From assembly GCF_013744875.1 (NCBI RefSeq), contig NZ_CP059399.1, positions 62,001-126,000 of the forward strand: a stretch of DNA of 64,000 bases, written 5' to 3'. Source of the DNA: Nocardia huaxiensis (GTDB lineage Bacteria; Actinomycetota; Actinomycetes; Mycobacteriales; Mycobacteriaceae). The notes under the pieces were generated by a model. That model was given only the letters and a program-made list of their open reading frames with translations, was not told where the DNA came from and ran no database searches. The position numbers were made by a program, and so were the translations under genes. Position 1 is the stretch's first letter, and each line of letters begins with the position of its first letter. Of the stretch, positions 60,986-64,000 are shown piece by piece.

Positions 60986-61492
60986 TCAGATCCGGACGCC
61001 GCAATCGAACATGGTGGTGCGCATGAGAAGTGCGGCTTCGGGTCCGACCACGCCGTCCAGCAATTCCAGATAGCGGTCGCAGAATTCCGGACCGTGCGCC
61101 GCGGAGTCGCCGGGATTCGGGTCCAGGTGATGGGCGATCTCGTGCAGGACCACCAATTCTCGTAAAGCCCAGGCGGTTCCGCGCGCGTGCAGCGGGACCG
61201 CCAGAACCGCACCCTCGCATTCGTAATGCGCGGCTTTCGTTCCCGCGCGGGAGCGCACGGTGATCGGCGTGGCGGCCCGCTCCCAGCGGGCCCGGACCCA
61301 ATTCAGCGCAAGCACTCGATTCACGTAGTCCTGAATGGAATCCACCGAGGCGAAACGCCGTTCTATCGGCAGCGTCAGCTGTGAGCCGTGCAGCTCGACT
61401 GTTCGCGCACCGAATTCGTCGGCGCGCTCGAACATTCCGCGCACGAGACCTTCCGCGTCATAAACACGCGAGCGCTGCGAATCACGAACCAT
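60986..61492 (-). CDS. TIGR04338-family metallohydrolase
   Basis: A 168-residue protein with an HExxH zinc-peptidase site (LHEIAHHLDPNPGDSAAHGPEF), further His in SAAHGPE, and a Tyr/Cys-rich middle (AHYECEGAVLAVP). It belongs to a small actinobacterial family of presumed metallohydrolases of unknown target. It overlaps by 11 bases the DUF2786 gene upstream on the same strand, which is its regular neighbour. Confidence 0.8.
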   Translation of the reverse strand: MVRDSQRSRVYDAEGLVRGMFERADEFGARTVELHGSQLTLPIERRFASVDSIQDYVNRVLALNWVRARWERAATPITVRSRAGTKAAHYECEGAVLAVPLHARGTAWALRELVVLHEIAHHLDPNPGDSAAHGPEFCDRYLELLDGVVGPEAALLMRTTMFDCGVRI

Positions 61493-62318
61493 CGGTCAAT
61501 TTTGCTCGCGCGGCACCCAATTCAGGTGCGGTGCCGAGACGGGCGGCGCGACCCGCGCGATCACCGGCGCGGCGCGCGGCCGCCGAGTAACCGGCGGAAG
61601 CCTGCGGCCCGCGCCAGGTGCCGCGCGCCTCCGAGGTGGATTTGTAGAAGTCGGTGAGTTCGAGTTCTTTGTTGCGGAGGGCCAGAGCGGTACCGGCGGA
61701 GGCTTTTTCGGCGGGATCGGCGCGCACGGCCTCGGCCTCCACGTCGGCCTTCACTTCCGAGAGGCGGGCGCCGATGCGGGACGCGAAGGCCATCTGGAAA
61801 TTCAGGCGGGCGGTCACCGCGGCGACAGGCGCTTGAACCTTGCGCTGCACCTTTCGGCCCCAGCGGGTTTCGGTCACCAGTTTCGGGGTGGTCGCGGTCT
61901 TGTACGACCCGGACTTGATGTACTGATCCGACGCGCGCACCATCTGCACCAGCAGGCTGGCGTACAGCGCCTCGCAGGTGTCGATGTCGGTGTCGAAACC
62001 GTAGGCGTACACCGTGGTCGAGGTGCGGGCGACGTCACAGCGGACGTCATTCGCGTGGGCTATGGCCACGAACAGTTGCACGTAGGTGCGCAGGCCCTTC
62101 TTGCCGGGCTCGCCGATGGGGATGACCCGCTGCACCGGGGTCGGGCGTTTCTCGCGATTGGCGATGTGCGAGCGCGCCACCGCCAGGTCGACGGAGGATC
62201 GCGTGGCCAGCCGTTGGGCGGCCGCCAGGAACGCCTCGGCTTCGTGCTCGTTGTCGGTCGACTCCGCCTGCCGCAGCAGTCCCCCGATGCGGGTCAGCAT
62301 CTTGTCCTGAGAAGACAT
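61482..62318 (-). CDS. DUF2786 domain protein
   Basis: A 278-residue protein. The N-terminal 45 residues (KMLTRIGGLLRQAESTDNEHEAEAFLAAAQRLATRSSVDLAVARS) are the DUF2786 signature. A mixed middle has GKKGLRTYVQLFVAIAHANDVRCDV, and the C-terminal third is rich in Ala and Arg. The function is unknown; DUF2786 occurs in phage and chromosomal genes. ATG 62318 starts the conserved sequence. It is coupled to the metallohydrolase gene. Confidence 0.78.
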   Translation of the reverse strand: MSSQDKMLTRIGGLLRQAESTDNEHEAEAFLAAAQRLATRSSVDLAVARSHIANREKRPTPVQRVIPIGEPGKKGLRTYVQLFVAIAHANDVRCDVARTSTTVYAYGFDTDIDTCEALYASLLVQMVRASDQYIKSGSYKTATTPKLVTETRWGRKVQRKVQAPVAAVTARLNFQMAFASRIGARLSEVKADVEAEAVRADPAEKASAGTALALRNKELELTDFYKSTSEARGTWRGPQASAGYSAAARRAGDRAGRAARLGTAPELGAARAKLTDGS

Positions 62319-62466
62319 CGAGAACCAGGGTAACCACAACGAAGATCACCGCGCTCAGCTGCAACGAGCGAGGTAGTTGGGGCGCGAGGAACATCCACCA
62401 TGTATCTTCCTGTGTGCAAACGGCTGAGTGTGCCGCCGCTCACGTCTCGACCCTGGAGTTTCCGCG

Positions 62467-63771
62467 ATGGCTTTGAAGAAGGTGTCGTCCCTACGATCGT
62501 CGCTGGTGCCGCGAGCGGCCTTCGCGGCCGCCTCCGTGGCGCTGCTGACCGCGACGTTCGCGACCGCCTGTTCCAGTGACAGTGGCAGCAATGCCATTTC
62601 GCAGAACCTGACCGGGCGCGGGCCGATCACCTACGTCGAGGGCAAGGACACCACCGAAACCGGTGCGGTCAAGCAGCTCATCGAGCGTTGGAACGCCGCG
62701 CACCCGGACGAGAAGGTCACGTTCAAGGAGCAGTCGAACGACGCCTCCCAGCAGTACGACGACCTCAAGCAGCACCTGAAGGCCAAGTCGGCCGACTACG
62801 ACGTGTTCGCCATGGACGTGCCGTGGACCGCCGAGTTCGCCGCCAGCGGCTGGATCCAGCCGCTGAAGGACTCCTTCGCGCTGGACACCGGCACCCTGCT
62901 GTCCCCGCCGGTGGAATCCGCCAAGTACAACGGCACCCTCTACGCCGCACCGCGCAACACCAACGGCGGCCTGCTGTACTACCGCAAGGACCTGGTCACC
63001 GAGGCCCCGAAGACCTGGACCGAACTGCTGGCCCAGTGCCCGAAGGCCAAGGAAGCCGGAATCGGCTGCTACGCGGGCCAGTTCGCGCCCTACGAGGGTC
63101 TGACCGTGAACACCGCCGAGGTCATCAACGCCTTCGGCGGCAGCTTCGTCGGCCCCGACGGCAAGACCCCGACCGTGGACTCGGCGCAGTCGCGCGCCGG
63201 CCTCGCGACCCTGGTGGACGCCTACAAGAACGGCGACATCCCGAAGGAAGCCATCTCCTTCAAGGAGCCGGAGTCGCAGAACGCGTTCGTGACCGGCAAG
63301 CTCATGTTCATGCGCGGCTGGCCGTCGTCCTTCGGTGACGCCGGATCCGACGCCTCGGCGGTCAAGGACCGTTTCGCGGTCGCCCCGCTGCCCGGCAAGG
63401 ACGGCATCGGCGCCTCGACCCTGGGTGGCTACAACGCCGCCATCAGCGCGTACTCCAAGAACAAGGCCACCGCGCTGGACTTCCTGCGCTTCCTGATCAG
63501 CGAGGACGCCCAGCACATCATCGCCACCGGCGCGTTGCCGTCGGTTCGCGCGTCCGTGTACGACGACCCGGCGCTGATCGCCAAGATGCCGTACCTGCCC
63601 GCGCTCAAGGAATCCATCGCCTCCGCGGTGCCGCGACCGGTCACCCCGTTCTACGACGCGGTGTCGAAGGCCGTGACCGACAACGCCTATGCTGCGTTGA
63701 CCGGCACGAAGTCCGTCGACGACGCCATCGTCGGGATGCAGAAGGGCATCGAAACCGCCGGATCTCGCTAG
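62467..63771 (+). CDS. Sugar ABC substrate-binding lipoprotein (LpqY/ThuE-like)
   Basis: A 434-residue binding lipoprotein. The signal ends FATAC with lipid Cys at about 36. The family 1 binding-protein body has YDVFAMDVPWTAEFAASGWIQPL, YAAPRNTNGGLLYYRKDLV and LGGYNAAISAYSKNKATALDFLRFL, close to mycobacterial LpqY, which captures trehalose. It precedes the permease gene, which starts 40 bases on. A trehalose or alpha-glucoside importer is likely; the exact sugar is not certain. Confidence 0.9.
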   Translation: MALKKVSSLRSSLVPRAAFAAASVALLTATFATACSSDSGSNAISQNLTGRGPITYVEGKDTTETGAVKQLIERWNAAHPDEKVTFKEQSNDASQQYDDLKQHLKAKSADYDVFAMDVPWTAEFAASGWIQPLKDSFALDTGTLLSPPVESAKYNGTLYAAPRNTNGGLLYYRKDLVTEAPKTWTELLAQCPKAKEAGIGCYAGQFAPYEGLTVNTAEVINAFGGSFVGPDGKTPTVDSAQSRAGLATLVDAYKNGDIPKEAISFKEPESQNAFVTGKLMFMRGWPSSFGDAGSDASAVKDRFAVAPLPGKDGIGASTLGGYNAAISAYSKNKATALDFLRFLISEDAQHIIATGALPSVRASVYDDPALIAKMPYLPALKESIASAVPRPVTPFYDAVSKAVTDNAYAALTGTKSVDDAIVGMQKGIETAGSR

Positions 63772-63810
63772 CCGACGGCCCGACCGCCCATCCCGTAGGA
63801 GAGAGAAACG

Positions 63811-64000
63811 GTGTCACGTCCTTCGGGAGCGACCGAGTTCGCGCCGCCCGACCTGACCGACATGAAACCGCAGTCCGCCCGACCCAAAGGCCGTGCCGCA
63901 CTGAGCGACACGGCCAAGGGCTGGCTGTTCGTCACCCCCGTGCTGGTCGCACTGGCCGTGGTGATCGGCTATCCGGTCGGCCGGGCGCTGTACATGTCCT
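63811..64000 (+). CDS. Sugar ABC permease, N-terminal part (SugA-like)
   Basis: Only the first 63 codons are in the window. GTG 63811 has AGGAGAG upstream. After 35 hydrophilic residues the first helix begins (KGWLFVTPVLVALAVVIGYPVGRALYMS), as in MalF/SugA-type permeases. It follows the LpqY-like binding lipoprotein, so this is the first membrane subunit of that importer. Confidence 0.85.
   Translation, partial: MSRPSGATEFAPPDLTDMKPQSARPKGRAALSDTAKGWLFVTPVLVALAVVIGYPVGRALYMS

Noticed and set aside
58888..61212. Minus-strand open frame of 774 codons across the Pro-rich gene and menC
   Set aside because: It is out of frame with the recognised proteins, and its Arg/Gly composition is typical of GC-rich shadow frames.

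Overview
This window is high-GC actinobacterial DNA, most likely from a mycolic-acid-containing genus such as Nocardia or a close relative. The evidence is an MmpL3 mycolate flippase preceded by its usual NYN-domain neighbour, a SigL/RslA-type sigma/anti-sigma pair, F420-type enzymes, DrrAB-like exporters, frequent GTG starts and many leaderless or 4-base-overlap gene junctions. Blocks that are apart in Mycobacterium tuberculosis (Rv0206c-Rv0207c, and Rv0038/Rv0039c/leuS/Rv0044c) lie together here. All comparisons with named families are from memory; nothing could be searched.

Layout. 1-3.8 kb: end of the NYN gene and mmpL3. 3.8-16.2 kb: envelope and signalling genes (DUF2339 membrane protein, alpha/beta hydrolase, DUF1707 protein, NarL-type response regulator with MacS-like kinase, AI-2E permease, membrane adenylate cyclase, YbhN-like flippase, DUF3054 protein, a penicillin-binding-like lipoprotein that has lost its active site). 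16.5-25.7 kb: RHH-like protein, aroQ, an ABC exporter with its own XRE regulator, imine-reductase-like enzyme with divergent HxlR regulator, glycerate kinase, acyltransferase, YqgE, sigL-rslA. 25.8-28.3 kb: DrrAB-like exporter with an EXLDI protein. 28.4-33.9 kb: a compact four-gene biosynthetic set (TPP enzyme, SRPBCC protein, KAS III-like enzyme, PLP aminotransferase) facing a BASS-type transporter. 34.0-36.7 kb: a translationally coupled TIGR04222 membrane protein with a Gly/Cys tail, a DUF692/MNIO oxidase and a small partner, followed by a His-rich metal-binding protein. 36.8-46.7 kb: cupin, GNAT, SdpI-like protein, leuS, a GIY-YIG nuclease inside a palindromic element, lipoproteins, polysaccharide deacetylase, SDR, glucosylglycerate hydrolase and GH25 lysozyme. 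46.8-64 kb: PhoX phosphatase, an amino-acid ABC system with fused binding protein and permease, LLM oxidoreductase, P1B-4 metal ATPase, sugar ABC ATPase, HxlR/thiolase pair, menC, a metallohydrolase-DUF2786 pair, and the start of a trehalose/LpqY-type sugar ABC operon that runs off the end.

The two most interesting systems are (i) the TIGR04222-MNIO-partner operon, which looks like a peptide-modification system whose substrate is the Cys-bearing tail of a membrane protein, and (ii) a family of nested palindromes, four copies here, all between convergent genes, one of which encloses an intact GIY-YIG nuclease gene packed tightly between its arms. The four-gene TPP/KAS III/aminotransferase set is a third candidate for an undescribed pathway.
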